From Ketobacter sp. MCCC 1A13808 (GTDB lineage Bacteria; Pseudomonadota; Gammaproteobacteria; Pseudomonadales; Ketobacteraceae), in assembly GCF_009746715.1 (NCBI RefSeq), contig NZ_VRKW01000007.1:1-64000 (forward strand): a stretch of 64,000 nt of DNA. The letters are read 5' to 3'. This document shows positions 16,800 to 27,051 of this stretch, piece after piece. How positions within the stretch are numbered: the first letter of the stretch is position 1; each line of letters begins with the position of its first letter. The notes beneath the pieces were generated by a model. It did not search any database and had not been told where the DNA came from. It saw only the letters and a program-made list of their open reading frames with translations. The translations under genes and the position numbers were made by a program.

Positions 16800-18287
16800 A
16801 TGATAGAAACAATTAAGCAGGATTGGTTTTCCAATATTCGGGGGGATTTACTGGCTGGCACCGTGGTGGCGCTGGCGTTAATCCCTGAAGCCATTGCCTT
16901 TTCCATTATTGCCGGGGTCGACCCTAAGGTCGGGTTATACGCGTCGTTTTGTATCGCGGTCGTGATTGCGTTTGTGGGTGGACGCCCAGGCATGATCAGT
17001 GCGGCCACCGGTGCTATGGCGCTGTTGATGGTGACGCTGGTGAAAGAACATGGTCTGGAATACCTGCTGGCGGCCACCCTGCTGACCGGAGTATTCCAGA
17101 TCTGCGCCGGCTTTCTGAAGCTGGGAAGCTTAATGCGCTTCGTCTCCCGCTCCGTGGTCACTGGTTTCGTCAACGCCTTGGCGATCCTGATATTCATGGC
17201 GCAACTGCCAGAGCTGACCAACGTAACCTGGCATGTATACGCCATGACTGCGGCCGGTCTAGGGATCATCTATCTATTCCCGCTGTTGCCGGTTATCGGC
17301 AAATCCATTCCATCACCGCTGATCTGTATTGTGGCTCTATCCATCGTCGCCATAGTGCTGAAACTGGATATACGCACGGTGGGTGATATGGGGGAATTAC
17401 CAGACACGCTGCCCATCTTCCTATGGCCCGATGTACCGCTCAACCTGACCACCCTGCAGATCATTTTCCCCTACTCCATCGGTCTGGCCGTGGTCGGATT
17501 GCTCGAATCCATGATGACCGCCACCATCGTCGATGATCTGACGGACACCAAAAGCGATAAAAACCGCGAGTGCAAAGGCCAGGGTATTGCCAACATCGGC
17601 GCCGGACTGATGGGTGGAATGGCTGGTTGCGCGATGATCGGTCAGTCCATTATCAACGTTAAATCCGGAGGCCGGGGCCGCCTATCGACGTTTATCGCCG
17701 GCACCTTTCTGTTAATTATGGTGGTGTTTCTGGATGAATGGATTAAGCAAATCCCGATGGCGGCGCTGGTTGCGGTGATGATCATGGTGTCCATCGGTAC
17801 GTTCTCCTGGGATTCGCTGGTCAACCTGAAGAAACACCCCATTTCCACCAACATCGTGATGATCACCACCGTTGCCGTTGTCGTTGCCACTCACAACCTG
17901 GCTATCGGGGTGTTCGTGGGCGTGCTGTTGGCCGCCCTGTTCTTCGCCAATAAAATCGGCCGTTTCATGGTTGTGAAAAATGAAAAGCCCGAAGAAGGAC
18001 AACGCTTATATACGGTGGTTGGCCAGGTTTTCTTTGCCTCTGCGGATCACTTTATGGAATGCTTTGATTTTAAAGAGGTCGTTGATCGCGTTACCATCGA
18101 TCTGCACCACGCCCACTTTTGGGATGTGACCTCGGTCGCCGCCCTGGATAAAGTGGTGATTAAATTCCGTCGCGAAGGTACGGAGGTGGACATCATCGGC
18201 ATGAATGAAGCGACCCGCACCGTGGTCGATAAATTCGGCGTTTACGACAAGCCGGAAGAAGTAGAAAAGATGATGGCCGGTCACTAA
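16800..18287 (+). CDS. SulP-family inorganic anion transporter (BicA-like)
   Basis: A 495-residue inner-membrane SLC26/SulP protein. It begins with the family's amphipathic segment and first helix ([19 protein letters not shown]), followed by about 12-14 membrane spans with [15 protein letters not shown] and [18 protein letters not shown]. The C-terminus is a STAS domain (about 400-490, [22 protein letters not shown]). Relatives carry bicarbonate, sulfate or other anions; the short form with a Usp partner is commonly BicA-like, but substrate is not readable. A universal stress protein gene follows 16 bases downstream with its own AAGGAGGA site. Confidence 0.88.
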   Translation: MIETIKQDWFSNIRGDLLAGTVVALALIPEAIAFSIIAGVDPKVGLYASFCIAVVIAFVGGRPGMISAATGAMALLMVTLVKEHGLEYLLAATLLTGVFQICAGFLKLGSLMRFVSRSVVTGFVNALAILIFMAQLPELTNVTWHVYAMTAAGLGIIYLFPLLPVIGKSIPSPLICIVALSIVAIVLKLDIRTVGDMGELPDTLPIFLWPDVPLNLTTLQIIFPYSIGLAVVGLLESMMTATIVDDLTDTKSDKNRECKGQGIANIGAGLMGGMAGCAMIGQSIINVKSGGRGRLSTFIAGTFLLIMVVFLDEWIKQIPMAALVAVMIMVSIGTFSWDSLVNLKKHPISTNIVMITTVAVVVATHNLAIGVFVGVLLAALFFANKIGRFMVVKNEKPEEGQRLYTVVGQVFFASADHFMECFDFKEVVDRVTIDLHHAHFWDVTSVAALDKVVIKFRREGTEVDIIGMNEATRTVVDKFGVYDKPEEVEKMMAGH

Positions 18288-18303
18288 TCCAAGGAGGATC
18301 ACC

Positions 18304-19161
18304 ATGACAAAAAATACCATAACCGCCTGCGTTGATGGATCGGCTATTTCCAACGCGGTATGTGATACCGCAGCCTGGGCGAGCCAGATTCTGGGAGCGC
18401 CTTTAACCTTTCTTCATGTCTTGGAAAAAACCCGCTCACCGGCAAAGGAGGATCTGTCCGGCGCAATCGGGCTGGGTAGCCGCGAGCATTTGCTGGATGA
18501 ATTAACCGTACTGGATGAACAGCGCAATAAACTGGCGATTGAACACGGTAAACACCTGCTTGAAGATGCGAAAATCAGAGCCGAAGCCGCTGGCGCGGTG
18601 GACGTTCATGGTGAACAGCGACACGACCACCTGCTGGACGCCATGTTGGCCTATGAAGACAAAACCCGGATGTATGTGATTGGCCGTCTGGGTGATGATC
18701 ATGACCTGAAAAATCAAACCATCGGCTCTCATGTGGAAAACCTGGTTCGTGCTATTCACACTCCGATATTGATGGCGACCAGAACGTTTTCCGCCCCGGG
18801 CAACTATATGCTGGCCTATGACGGAAGTGAAACAGCCGACATCGCAATTAACCGGATTGCCGAAAGCCCGCTGTTATCAAAGTTACCCGGGCACGTGGTC
18901 ATGGTGGGCAACGACACATCCGAAAACCACAAACGTCTTGAACATGCCTGTGAACTTCTGTCCGGTAAAGGCCGCGAAGTGCAGACGCATTTGCTTCAGG
19001 GCAACGTAATCGAATGTCTGATGGATTTTCAGAACCGCTATAACATCGAACTGAAAGTGATGGGCGCCTATGGCCACTCAAGGATCCGAGAATTCATCGT
19101 GGGCAGCAATACCACCAAAATGTTGGCCACGAGCACCGTTCCGGTTTTGATTCTGCGTTAG
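18304..19161 (+). CDS. Tandem universal stress protein (UspA family)
   Basis: A 285-residue cytoplasmic protein with two Usp folds. The second domain (about 155-285) keeps the ATP-binding pattern GxxG-N9-GS (GAYGHSRIREFIVGS). The first (about 5-150) has GRLG then GS with one extra residue. Tandem UspE-like proteins often sit beside SulP transporters. Here the gene is 16 bases after the transporter, with ribosome site CAAGGAGGATC. A regulatory contact with the transporter's STAS domain is plausible but inferred. Confidence 0.85.
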   Translation: MTKNTITACVDGSAISNAVCDTAAWASQILGAPLTFLHVLEKTRSPAKEDLSGAIGLGSREHLLDELTVLDEQRNKLAIEHGKHLLEDAKIRAEAAGAVDVHGEQRHDHLLDAMLAYEDKTRMYVIGRLGDDHDLKNQTIGSHVENLVRAIHTPILMATRTFSAPGNYMLAYDGSETADIAINRIAESPLLSKLPGHVVMVGNDTSENHKRLEHACELLSGKGREVQTHLLQGNVIECLMDFQNRYNIELKVMGAYGHSRIREFIVGSNTTKMLATSTVPVLILR

Positions 19162-19180
19162 CTCTTCAGCGTGGTTACCG

Positions 19181-19212
19181 CTCTATCGCGACGAAGTGCC
19201 AAAGCGATAGAG
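19181..19212. terminator. Stem-loop after the Usp gene
   Basis: CTCTATCGC (19181-19189) pairs perfectly with GCGATAGAG (19204-19212) around a 14-base loop. There is no U-tract, so it may mark a processed 3' end rather than a classical terminator. Confidence 0.35.
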
Positions 19213-19329
19213 TGCCTGCTCCTGCTGCGATGCTATTGAGACCGTATTGACACCCTATCCCATGAACTATTAAACCGGTATTATTGTCCCAAAGCCCCCC
19301 CTGGTATCCCCTGCAGTTCAGGAGTCGTT

Positions 19330-20133
19330 ATGGATTTAGTTAAACGCAACAATGTGAAGGTTGTAGGCGACGGCCCCGTGACTATGGTGTATGCCCATGG
19401 GTTTGGCTGTGATCAGAGCATGTGGCGCTATCTGGTACCTGTCTTTGAGAGCGGTTGCCGAAACATCCTGTTCGATTTAACAGGAAGCGGATCGTCGGAT
19501 CTAGCGGCTTACGATTTCAAAAAATATAACTCTCTGGATGGCTATGCGTCTGATCTGCTGGAAATCATCGACGGGTTTTCCGATGGACCGGTGATCTTTA
19601 TAGGTCACTCAGTAAGTGCGACCATTGGCCTTTTAGCCACAATCAAAGCGCCCGAAAAATTCAGGGCTCAGGTTATGGTTGGTCCGTCTCCCTGTTACAT
19701 TAACGACGGTGATTATATCGGTGGATTCTCCCGGGAAGATATTGATGACCTAATTCAGACCATGGAAAGCAATTACCTTGGCTGGTCAAGCACAATGGCT
19801 CCAGCAATAATGGGCGCCCACGACCGTGAAGAGTTGGGCCAGGAACTTACCAACAGCTTTTGTCGAACCGATCCTACTATTGCAAAACATTTTGCTAAGG
19901 TAACTTTTCTATCTGATCACCGCGCTATGCTCAGTAAATCCACCACGCCCGCATTAATCCTTCAATGCAGTGAAGACATCATTGCTCCGCGGAGCGTCGG
20001 TGAATACATGCAAAACCAAATGCCCAATTCTGAGCTGGTCATTATTGAAAACGTCGGTCATTGTCCACATTTAAGTGCTCCGGAACCCAGTATTGCCGCC
20101 ATGCAGAAATTTCTGAACCAGTTAGTGTTTTGA
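19330..20133 (+). CDS. RsbQ-like alpha/beta hydrolase
   Basis: A 267-residue alpha/beta hydrolase closely resembling RsbQ, the hydrolase that activates the PAS phosphatase RsbP in the Bacillus energy-stress pathway, and the plant receptors KAI2/D14. The segment HGFGCDQSMWRYLVP, then DLTGSGSSDLAAYDF and GHSVSATIGLLA, is typical. The triad is Ser94 (GHSVS), Asp216 and His244. Thirteen bases downstream begins a PAS-containing hybrid kinase, the same hydrolase-PAS pairing as RsbQ-RsbP but with a kinase output. It probably binds or cleaves a small hydrophobic ligand; that ligand is unknown. Confidence 0.85.
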   Translation: MDLVKRNNVKVVGDGPVTMVYAHGFGCDQSMWRYLVPVFESGCRNILFDLTGSGSSDLAAYDFKKYNSLDGYASDLLEIIDGFSDGPVIFIGHSVSATIGLLATIKAPEKFRAQVMVGPSPCYINDGDYIGGFSREDIDDLIQTMESNYLGWSSTMAPAIMGAHDREELGQELTNSFCRTDPTIAKHFAKVTFLSDHRAMLSKSTTPALILQCSEDIIAPRSVGEYMQNQMPNSELVIIENVGHCPHLSAPEPSIAAMQKFLNQLVF

Positions 20134-20146
20134 GTCAGTCTAAAAA

Positions 20147-21694
20147 ATGAATGAACTGGATTGTGATTCCCTGTATGACAACGCGCCCTGCGGCATGCTG
20201 GTTACAACATCCGATGGAAAAATAGAAGTTGCCAATGCAACGTTCTGTAGCTGGCTGGGCTATAGCTTCCCGCAATTACAGTTAAAGAAATTTCAGGAAT
20301 TGTTAACGGTGGGTGGCAGGGTGTTTCATCAAACGCACTGGGTGCCCTTGTTGCAATTACAAGGTTCCGTTTCAGAAGTTCAGATGGAGATGTTACATAG
20401 TGATGGAAGCCGGATTCCCGTCCTTATCAATGCAATACGACGGGTTCGCGACAATTGCCCCTATGATGAGATCGCTATCTTCGTTGCTACCGATAGGAAA
20501 AAATACGAAAAAGAAATAATTTTATCTCGGCGTCAGGCGGAGCAGTCACTGCAACAACTGGCATCAGCAAAGGAGCAGCTACAGCAGCTCAACGAACAAC
20601 TCTCCATTGCGGATCGCCGCAAAGATGAATTTCTAGCGACGTTGGCGCATGAATTACGAAACCCTCTGGCGCCCATGCGCAATGTCGTCGAAGTGATGGG
20701 TTCGCTCGATACCGATCATGGAGTGACGCAGTGGGCCACTAAAATCCTAAGCCGACAAGTGCAACAAATGACTCATCTTCTGGATGACCTGATGGACATA
20801 TCCAGGATCTCGAATGGACGGGTCGAGTTGCGTAAAGCGTATATTGACCTGGTCGATCTAGTTAACAGCTCAGTGGAAATGGCCAGGCCTCAGATAGAAG
20901 CGCGCGGCCACAGCCTGCAGCTGGAAATACCGAACAACCCCGTTTACTCGCTTGCGGATGAAACCCGTTTAACTCAGGTCATAATCAACTTATTGAACAA
21001 TTCAGCCAAATATACACCGCTCAATGGCCATATTCACTTACGGTTTAGCGTGAATGACAAGGTGGCAACTCTATGTGTAAGCGATAATGGAATCGGTTTC
21101 GAACCTGATGAAATCAATGCACTTTTTAATATATTTACTCAACTGGAAAACGGTGTAGATTATGCGGAAGGGGGTTTGGGTATTGGCCTTTCATTAGTTA
21201 AGGGGTTTGTTGAACTGCATGATGGCACCATATGCGCGCACAGCAAAGGTCCTAACCAGGGAAGCCAATTTATAGTGACCCTGCCCATTGTAGAACCCAC
21301 CTCAGTTAGCAGCGTTCCACCTCAGCCCGTAGAACCGACTAACACCGCGAAGCGAATTCTGATCATAGATGACAATGAAGACGCGGCAAACAGCTTAGCC
21401 TTACTGCTGGAAATGCAAGGGCATGTTACTGCCACGGCTTATTCAGGCAGCGATGGAATAATTCAATCGTCCTCATATAACGCGGATGTGATTTTGCTTG
21501 ATATCGGGTTGCCCGATATGAGTGGTTATGACATCGCTCGCACACTACGCAAAGCCTTAACGGCGAACACGCTGCTGATTGCTACAACCGGATGGGGGCA
21601 GCAGAAAGACATTGATATGGCTTTGGAAGCTGGCTTCGATGCCCATCTCACTAAACCGTTGGACTTAGGGAAATTAGTGACATTAATTTCTTGA
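20147..21694 (+). CDS. Soluble PAS hybrid histidine kinase
   Basis: A 515-residue hybrid kinase without membrane segments. The order is PAS (about 5-120, CGMLVTTSDGKIEVANATF), coiled coil rich in Gln (120-155), HisKA (FLATLAHELRNPLAPMRN, His near 168), HATPase (about 270-385, with GGLGIGLSLVKGFVELH) and a C-terminal receiver (about 400-515) with IIDDNEDAA and phosphoacceptor Asp in ILLDIGLPDMSG. It is cotranscribed with the RsbQ-like hydrolase, which is probably its signal input. No HPt or DNA-binding partner lies beside it. Confidence 0.87.
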   Translation: MNELDCDSLYDNAPCGMLVTTSDGKIEVANATFCSWLGYSFPQLQLKKFQELLTVGGRVFHQTHWVPLLQLQGSVSEVQMEMLHSDGSRIPVLINAIRRVRDNCPYDEIAIFVATDRKKYEKEIILSRRQAEQSLQQLASAKEQLQQLNEQLSIADRRKDEFLATLAHELRNPLAPMRNVVEVMGSLDTDHGVTQWATKILSRQVQQMTHLLDDLMDISRISNGRVELRKAYIDLVDLVNSSVEMARPQIEARGHSLQLEIPNNPVYSLADETRLTQVIINLLNNSAKYTPLNGHIHLRFSVNDKVATLCVSDNGIGFEPDEINALFNIFTQLENGVDYAEGGLGIGLSLVKGFVELHDGTICAHSKGPNQGSQFIVTLPIVEPTSVSSVPPQPVEPTNTAKRILIIDDNEDAANSLALLLEMQGHVTATAYSGSDGIIQSSSYNADVILLDIGLPDMSGYDIARTLRKALTANTLLIATTGWGQQKDIDMALEAGFDAHLTKPLDLGKLVTLIS

Positions 21695-21726
21695 GTTGGA
21701 AGTCACGCCACTAGTGCCAACCCCAA

Positions 21727-23076
21727 TCACCTTTCTGAGAACGCGCCGTCAAAGCCACGCTGCAGAGGCCTCAGCAAATACTCGAGTATGGTTTTACGAT
21801 TGGTTATGATATCCGCCCGCACGGTCATGCCGGGATAAATACGGTTAAGTTCCGAGTTTGTTCCGACATAGCTTTTAGAGAGCTTAATTTCCGCTAGATA
21901 ATAAGGATTATTCTCACTATCGATGTACGTTGACGGTGACATCTTCATCACTTCGCCTTTAATCGAGCCGAATTTTTGGTGCTCATAGCTACTGACCTTG
22001 ACGTCGGCTGTATGCCCCATCGCGATGTGTCCGATATCTTCAGGCGCGATTCTTGCTTCAACTAAAAGCTCATCATCCGTAGGAATAACTTCCATCATGA
22101 TCTCGCCAGGCGCGACCACTGTATGGTTGGAATTGACGGTTAAACCTTTTACGATTCCATTTACAGGGGTGAATATCTTCATCTTTTTAATGCGTGTGTT
22201 CATCTCCGCTATCTGTTCATTGGTGACAGAAAGCTGGGTCACGACCTTGGTTTTTTCCGAGTTCAGCTGTTCCCGCCACATAGCGGTTATTTCCTGGGAT
22301 TTTTCTTCCAGTTCTTGCAATGAATGACGAATTATCTCCATCTCATTTTTAATCTTAGCCAGCCGGTTTCTCGAGGCTGCCAACAATGCGGCTGTATCCA
22401 GCGCATTCGACTTCGACAATAGACCGCGTTCGAACAATGACATATGCATATCGTAATTTTGACTGAGTATATCCAGTTCTTCCTGTGCAGCGTTTAGCTG
22501 CTCTGACTTACTGTCCAATTCAATTTTTCTATGTATTTTTTGCTGTGCGATGCTGTTTTTCCGGAACTTATATCCTTCCAGCTGTTGCTGATAATGCTCG
22601 ATTTGAGTCTCCACCAGGAACGGATAATCCGCTTTCCACTGATCGATCTGGAGTTCGCGCGTATCCAACAATGCACTAAGCCTTTCGATCGTCAGTAACA
22701 TTCCGGCTTTGGAAGATTGAAGGCTTCTCATTTCAGACTTCAACAATGAATCGTCCAGCACGAGCAACAGTTGGTCACTTTCTACAATGTCGCCATTGCG
22801 AACCAGGATATCTTCTACTGTGCCACCTTCCAAATGTTTGACTCGCAGCAATCGTCCTTGGGGTACTACTTCACCCTGGGCAGAAGTAATCTCTGGTAAC
22901 GAAGTAAAATAGCACCAACACAACAATCCAATAACCAACAGAGAGACGAGCCGCATTATGCGATTAATTTTATAAGCCGACGTGTAATCTTCTAACGCAA
23001 TAGACTGAATAAGGTATTGGTTGACTTCACTGTCAGAGTGCTGTCGTTTCCGATAAATAAATTCCTTTAACTTCAT
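21727..23076 (-). CDS. HlyD-family type I secretion adaptor
   Basis: A 449-residue membrane fusion protein linking the inner-membrane ABC exporter to an outer-membrane TolC channel. One membrane span (about 41-58) follows a cytoplasmic N-terminus. Next come a half lipoyl motif (HLEGGTVEDILVRNGDIV), a long periplasmic coiled coil (about 120-310) and the second lipoyl half plus beta-barrel domain (FTPVNGIVKGLTVN, YPGMTVRADIITNRKT). It overlaps the ABC gene before it by ATGA at 23073-23076, so translation is coupled. It is the last gene of the adhesin-exporter unit; no tolC is present. Confidence 0.9.
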   Translation of the reverse strand: MKLKEFIYRKRQHSDSEVNQYLIQSIALEDYTSAYKINRIMRLVSLLVIGLLCWCYFTSLPEITSAQGEVVPQGRLLRVKHLEGGTVEDILVRNGDIVESDQLLLVLDDSLLKSEMRSLQSSKAGMLLTIERLSALLDTRELQIDQWKADYPFLVETQIEHYQQQLEGYKFRKNSIAQQKIHRKIELDSKSEQLNAAQEELDILSQNYDMHMSLFERGLLSKSNALDTAALLAASRNRLAKIKNEMEIIRHSLQELEEKSQEITAMWREQLNSEKTKVVTQLSVTNEQIAEMNTRIKKMKIFTPVNGIVKGLTVNSNHTVVAPGEIMMEVIPTDDELLVEARIAPEDIGHIAMGHTADVKVSSYEHQKFGSIKGEVMKMSPSTYIDSENNPYYLAEIKLSKSYVGTNSELNRIYPGMTVRADIITNRKTILEYLLRPLQRGFDGAFSER

Positions 23077-25214
23077 TTTAGTAACACCCCTGCCTTTTTG
23101 TCCGTACCCAAATAGTCCACTGCGGTTGTGACGTTTTTAACTAACCCCCTTTCCATCTCAACGACCTTGTCCGCTATCTCTACTATTTCAGGGGCGTGGG
23201 ATGTAACGATAACGGTACACTTTCCCTTAAGATTTTTGAGTAAATTCACCACGTTTTCAGTGCCCACTTTATCGAGGCCTGCACTGGGCTCATCTAAGAT
23301 AACGATAGGATAGGATCCGACCATGGAGCGAGCTATACATAAATTTCTCTGGATACCGGAAGGGACAGAGCCACCCACATAGCCCCCGATCTGCGTATCC
23401 AACCCATTCGGTAGCGCAAGAATTTGTTCCTCTATTCCTGCTATTTTTAATGCATTCAGAACAACTTCATCACTGGCAATAATATCTCTTAATTTCAGGT
23501 TAAACCTGATGTCGCCAGTGAATAGGCGTGGATACTGGGGTACATACGATATCTTGTGGCGCAACTCGGTGGTGTTGAATTGTCGAATGTCTGTATCGTC
23601 AATCAAAATATTTCCTATCTGTGGCAAGTACATACCACAAAGCAATTTCAGCACCGTGGACTTGCCTGAGCCGTTACCGCCGGCAATAACTAAAAATTCG
23701 TTTTCCTTAACATGAAAGCTAACCCCAATCAAAACAGGATCAAGGTGCGGCCCATAGCGAAAGCTCACCCTCTCCAGTTTTACGTCGCCTCTATATTCCC
23801 GCTTCATCATGGATGATTTGCTTGAATTACGCTCCGGCTTGAGCGCCATTATTTCGTTTATGCCCTGTATTCCCTTCAGAGTTTGATCAAAGCTGAAATA
23901 AGTAAGCAGCATCATTTGCATTGGCGTAACGACACGCCAAAGAATGGCCATACACGCAATCAAAGCGCCAATACTTATTTGCCCTTCCATGGCTTTCGTT
24001 CCACCGATCCAGACCACGGCAACAGAAGCAATGAACAATATCGACTGGGTATAATTGTTTAACAGAGAGTGCGCCCGTGAGACGTTATAGTTACTGAAAG
24101 CAGCCAATTTGGCTGATTTTTGTATGCGCCGCATCCAACCTGCCTCGTCGGCCATGATCTTTATTTCGAATACGCCACCTAACAGCTCCATCGTGAGTTG
24201 CTCGTGTTTGGCTCTGTGCTCTGCAGATTCTGCGATCATCCTTTTCATTTTCGGTATTGCGTAAATACCGGTTATCAGAAAAATCAGCATCACAACCAAC
24301 GGAACCAACGCAATACTGCCACCAAGCACCGCCAGCACCGTAATAAATAGAGGCACAAAGGGCAGTTCCAGAACCAGCAACGCGGTGGGCCCGGTGAAAA
24401 ACTCCCTGATACTTTCGTACAGCCTGAACTTTGAGAGCTGAGCTGTTAGCGACGCCCTCTCTGTCATTATGGTCGGCAACGACAGAACTTGTTTTAATGT
24501 TTCTGTTGCTAGCAAGTAATCCAGCCGGCCGGCCGGCAAGGCCATGATTCTTGATCTGATCAGCCTCAGGCCCAAGTCAGTCACCAGGACCAAAATAACA
24601 CCCGCTGCTAGCGCCCATAGCGATTCCAGATCGGAATTTCCAATAACAGAGTCATAGACAATCATTATAAAGAAAGGGACGCACAGCACCGTTAGGTTCA
24701 GTATTAATGTGAGCCCGAACAAATACTTAAAAATGGGGTAAAAGCGCTTCAGCACCACCCACACCCAATCCCGATTGGTTTTAATTTTTTCTTCTTCAGC
24801 ACCAACGTGGTTAACGAAATAGGCCATCCCCACGCTGCTCAATGCATCAACAGAAGTAACACCGGTTATACAGTTCAGAAATACGTATTTATCTTTTTCT
24901 TTTTGATATAGCACATAAACGTCACCAGAATTCGAAACGAACAGGCAGGGTAACTGGTGCGCAGGGACATCTTCGATCCGGGTTTTCAATTGCTCGGTTG
25001 TGCAACCAAGTCGGGATAAAATCAGTCTGAGATAGGGAAGGTCAAACTCAAAATCGCCCTCAGGCAGGACTTCGGCAACATCCCTCAAGGTGGCTTTAAA
25101 ATCCACTACACTGAGCAGCGGCATCAATGATCTGGCGTAGGGGCTGTACTGACCGAAGCCGTCCGTATCACCTTCGACTATATGCTGAATTAACTGGGCT
25201 TTATTTACTTTCAT
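23073..25214 (-). CDS. Type I secretion ABC exporter with N-terminal C39-like domain
   Basis: A 713-residue membrane-ATPase. The N-terminal 130 residues resemble the inactive peptidase-like domain of RTX exporters, with no Cys-His catalytic pair apparent. Six spans follow (about 155-430), then the ATPase: Walker A GGNGSGKST, Walker B VILDEPSAG with catalytic Glu, and H-loop His in TSHAPE. The signature is SGIQRNL rather than LSGGQ. ATG at 25214 has AAGGTG upstream and overlaps the previous stop by 14 bases; GTG at 25223 is unlikely. Its partner is the second exporter upstream. Confidence 0.88.
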   Translation of the reverse strand: MKVNKAQLIQHIVEGDTDGFGQYSPYARSLMPLLSVVDFKATLRDVAEVLPEGDFEFDLPYLRLILSRLGCTTEQLKTRIEDVPAHQLPCLFVSNSGDVYVLYQKEKDKYVFLNCITGVTSVDALSSVGMAYFVNHVGAEEEKIKTNRDWVWVVLKRFYPIFKYLFGLTLILNLTVLCVPFFIMIVYDSVIGNSDLESLWALAAGVILVLVTDLGLRLIRSRIMALPAGRLDYLLATETLKQVLSLPTIMTERASLTAQLSKFRLYESIREFFTGPTALLVLELPFVPLFITVLAVLGGSIALVPLVVMLIFLITGIYAIPKMKRMIAESAEHRAKHEQLTMELLGGVFEIKIMADEAGWMRRIQKSAKLAAFSNYNVSRAHSLLNNYTQSILFIASVAVVWIGGTKAMEGQISIGALIACMAILWRVVTPMQMMLLTYFSFDQTLKGIQGINEIMALKPERNSSKSSMMKREYRGDVKLERVSFRYGPHLDPVLIGVSFHVKENEFLVIAGGNGSGKSTVLKLLCGMYLPQIGNILIDDTDIRQFNTTELRHKISYVPQYPRLFTGDIRFNLKLRDIIASDEVVLNALKIAGIEEQILALPNGLDTQIGGYVGGSVPSGIQRNLCIARSMVGSYPIVILDEPSAGLDKVGTENVVNLLKNLKGKCTVIVTSHAPEIVEIADKVVEMERGLVKNVTTAVDYLGTDKKAGVLLK

Positions 25215-26988
25215 TTGGCCCACCTTCTTGGGTATCAGATCTGGAACCTGCTACCTCAACCCGCGAAAACATTTTCTTAACATTTCCATCTTTCATTTTA
25301 TAACAGTGATCCGACAAGCTCATTAATGCAGGATGCTGCGTTATAAGAATAATGGTCTTTCTACCTTTAACCGTTTTCAAATATTCAAACAAACGAGAAA
25401 AGTTTTCTTTATCATATCCAGTGTTCGCATCATCTAGAATTAATATTTTCGGATTTCCAATCAGCGCTCGCACCATCACTATTCTTTGTCGTAGCCCTTC
25501 CGGCATATTGTTCGCGGCGCTGCTGTCAACCTCGGTTTCCAATCCGTTAGGCATATAAGTAAGATCTTCATTTAATCCCAGCAAGTGTGCATAATCCAAA
25601 GCCTGGGTTACTGCCTCTCCTTTTCTAAATCCGGTCAGATTATCCAGTATTGTTCCCGCAAAGATCATACCCCTTTGAGGCACGACACCGATCTGATTCC
25701 GTAATGACTGTTTGTTTAATTCAGTGACAGAGCGATCATCATATCTAACATCCCCACGCTGTGGATCGACTATTCCCAACAACAGTTTAACCAGTGTTGA
25801 CTTACCACACCCGTTTTCACCGGTGATCGTTATGAACTTGTTCTCTTCGATCGTGAGCGATAGGTTTTCTAATGTATTCCCTAACTCCTCACCTTTGTAG
25901 TGAAAGCACACGTTTAGAAGTTCTATGTTCCCGCTCAGACGCACACCCCTTTCCGATTTTTCGTTGGGTTCCTGTGGCAAGTTGAGCAGGTGAATTATTT
26001 TACTTTCCGATACTTTAGCCGTTTGCCATTGCATCCAAAAGCTGAGAACCCGTGTTGCGGGTTGTAATATTCTTCCTGAAAGCATGCTGCCCGCAGCCAA
26101 CGCACCAATGGATAAGTCGCCATTCACAGCATAAACAGCCCCAACCGTTACAAAAGCGATAATTACGATCTGGGAAAACGAAGATGTGGCTGATTGAATG
26201 AGATTATTTATGTAAGCTAATCTGAAAAGCGTTCCGGATGTTTCTGCAGCCATTCGTTCATGACGGCGCAGCATTTGTGATTCCATGGCCAGTGGTTTCA
26301 GTGTCTGCATGCCCTGAAGCACTTCAATAAGAAAATTATGTCTTTTCTCGAACAAACCGTCGCGTTTCAATATCGCATCATGCAAGCTTTTACTGGCAAA
26401 CAGGAAAAAGGCAATGAATACAAAAAAGAGCACCATCGGTATTAAGACCAGGTATCCGGCAAACACCCAAATCATTACGAAAAATATGACAACGAACGGT
26501 AAATCGAATATAGAAAGGATGTTTTGTCCGAACTGAATCTCCCTGACTCGTTCAATGGATTTGAACTTATCCAAGTATTCACTGTGCCGGCTTTCTTCAA
26601 ATGCAGATAAGTCGGAGTGAAGTATTCGCTCCATTAAGAGTAACGTGGTGGTCAATTCAAAATCAGCACCCAGGCGATCCATTACCACCGAACGGCAAAT
26701 TTTGAGCGTAGTATCGAATAAGCATACGACCAATAACCCCACCATCAGGGCGATCAATGTTTGAACAGCCTGCTGCGGGATAATCCGGTCGTACAGCTGA
26801 AGAATAACAATGGGAAGAGCCAGGCTAAGTAGATTGATAACAAAGCTTGCGAACACGATTTCTGGTTTGATGCCAAAAACGACTTGCCCCAGCTTGGTAC
26901 TTAACGGCGTCTCCCTAACACTTCTGAACCAATTTATACTACTTATCCATCCCATAGACGTAAGTTCCACGTAATGGTGCAATGCCAT
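25201..26988 (-). CDS. Type I secretion ABC exporter, degenerate ATP site
   Basis: A 595-residue membrane-ATPase without a C39-like domain. About six spans (about 40-300) are followed by an ATPase with Walker A GENGCGKST. Walker B reads ILILDDAN, so the catalytic Glu is replaced by Asp, and the signature is MPEGLRQRI instead of LSGGQ. The H-loop His is kept (TQHPAL). Together with the following exporter, which keeps the Glu, this suggests a heterodimer with one weak and one active ATP site, like the RtxB/RtxE pair of MARTX systems. The ATG has GGGAAG nearby. It starts 63 bases after the adhesin. Confidence 0.87.
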   Translation of the reverse strand: MALHHYVELTSMGWISSINWFRSVRETPLSTKLGQVVFGIKPEIVFASFVINLLSLALPIVILQLYDRIIPQQAVQTLIALMVGLLVVCLFDTTLKICRSVVMDRLGADFELTTTLLLMERILHSDLSAFEESRHSEYLDKFKSIERVREIQFGQNILSIFDLPFVVIFFVMIWVFAGYLVLIPMVLFFVFIAFFLFASKSLHDAILKRDGLFEKRHNFLIEVLQGMQTLKPLAMESQMLRRHERMAAETSGTLFRLAYINNLIQSATSSFSQIVIIAFVTVGAVYAVNGDLSIGALAAGSMLSGRILQPATRVLSFWMQWQTAKVSESKIIHLLNLPQEPNEKSERGVRLSGNIELLNVCFHYKGEELGNTLENLSLTIEENKFITITGENGCGKSTLVKLLLGIVDPQRGDVRYDDRSVTELNKQSLRNQIGVVPQRGMIFAGTILDNLTGFRKGEAVTQALDYAHLLGLNEDLTYMPNGLETEVDSSAANNMPEGLRQRIVMVRALIGNPKILILDDANTGYDKENFSRLFEYLKTVKGRKTIILITQHPALMSLSDHCYKMKDGNVKKMFSRVEVAGSRSDTQEGGPNESK

Positions 26989-27051
26989 TACTTCCCTGAA
27001 TATATTTCTCTTTTCTTAAGCGTAGTAAACAAGTGATTTAAATAAAGTAAA

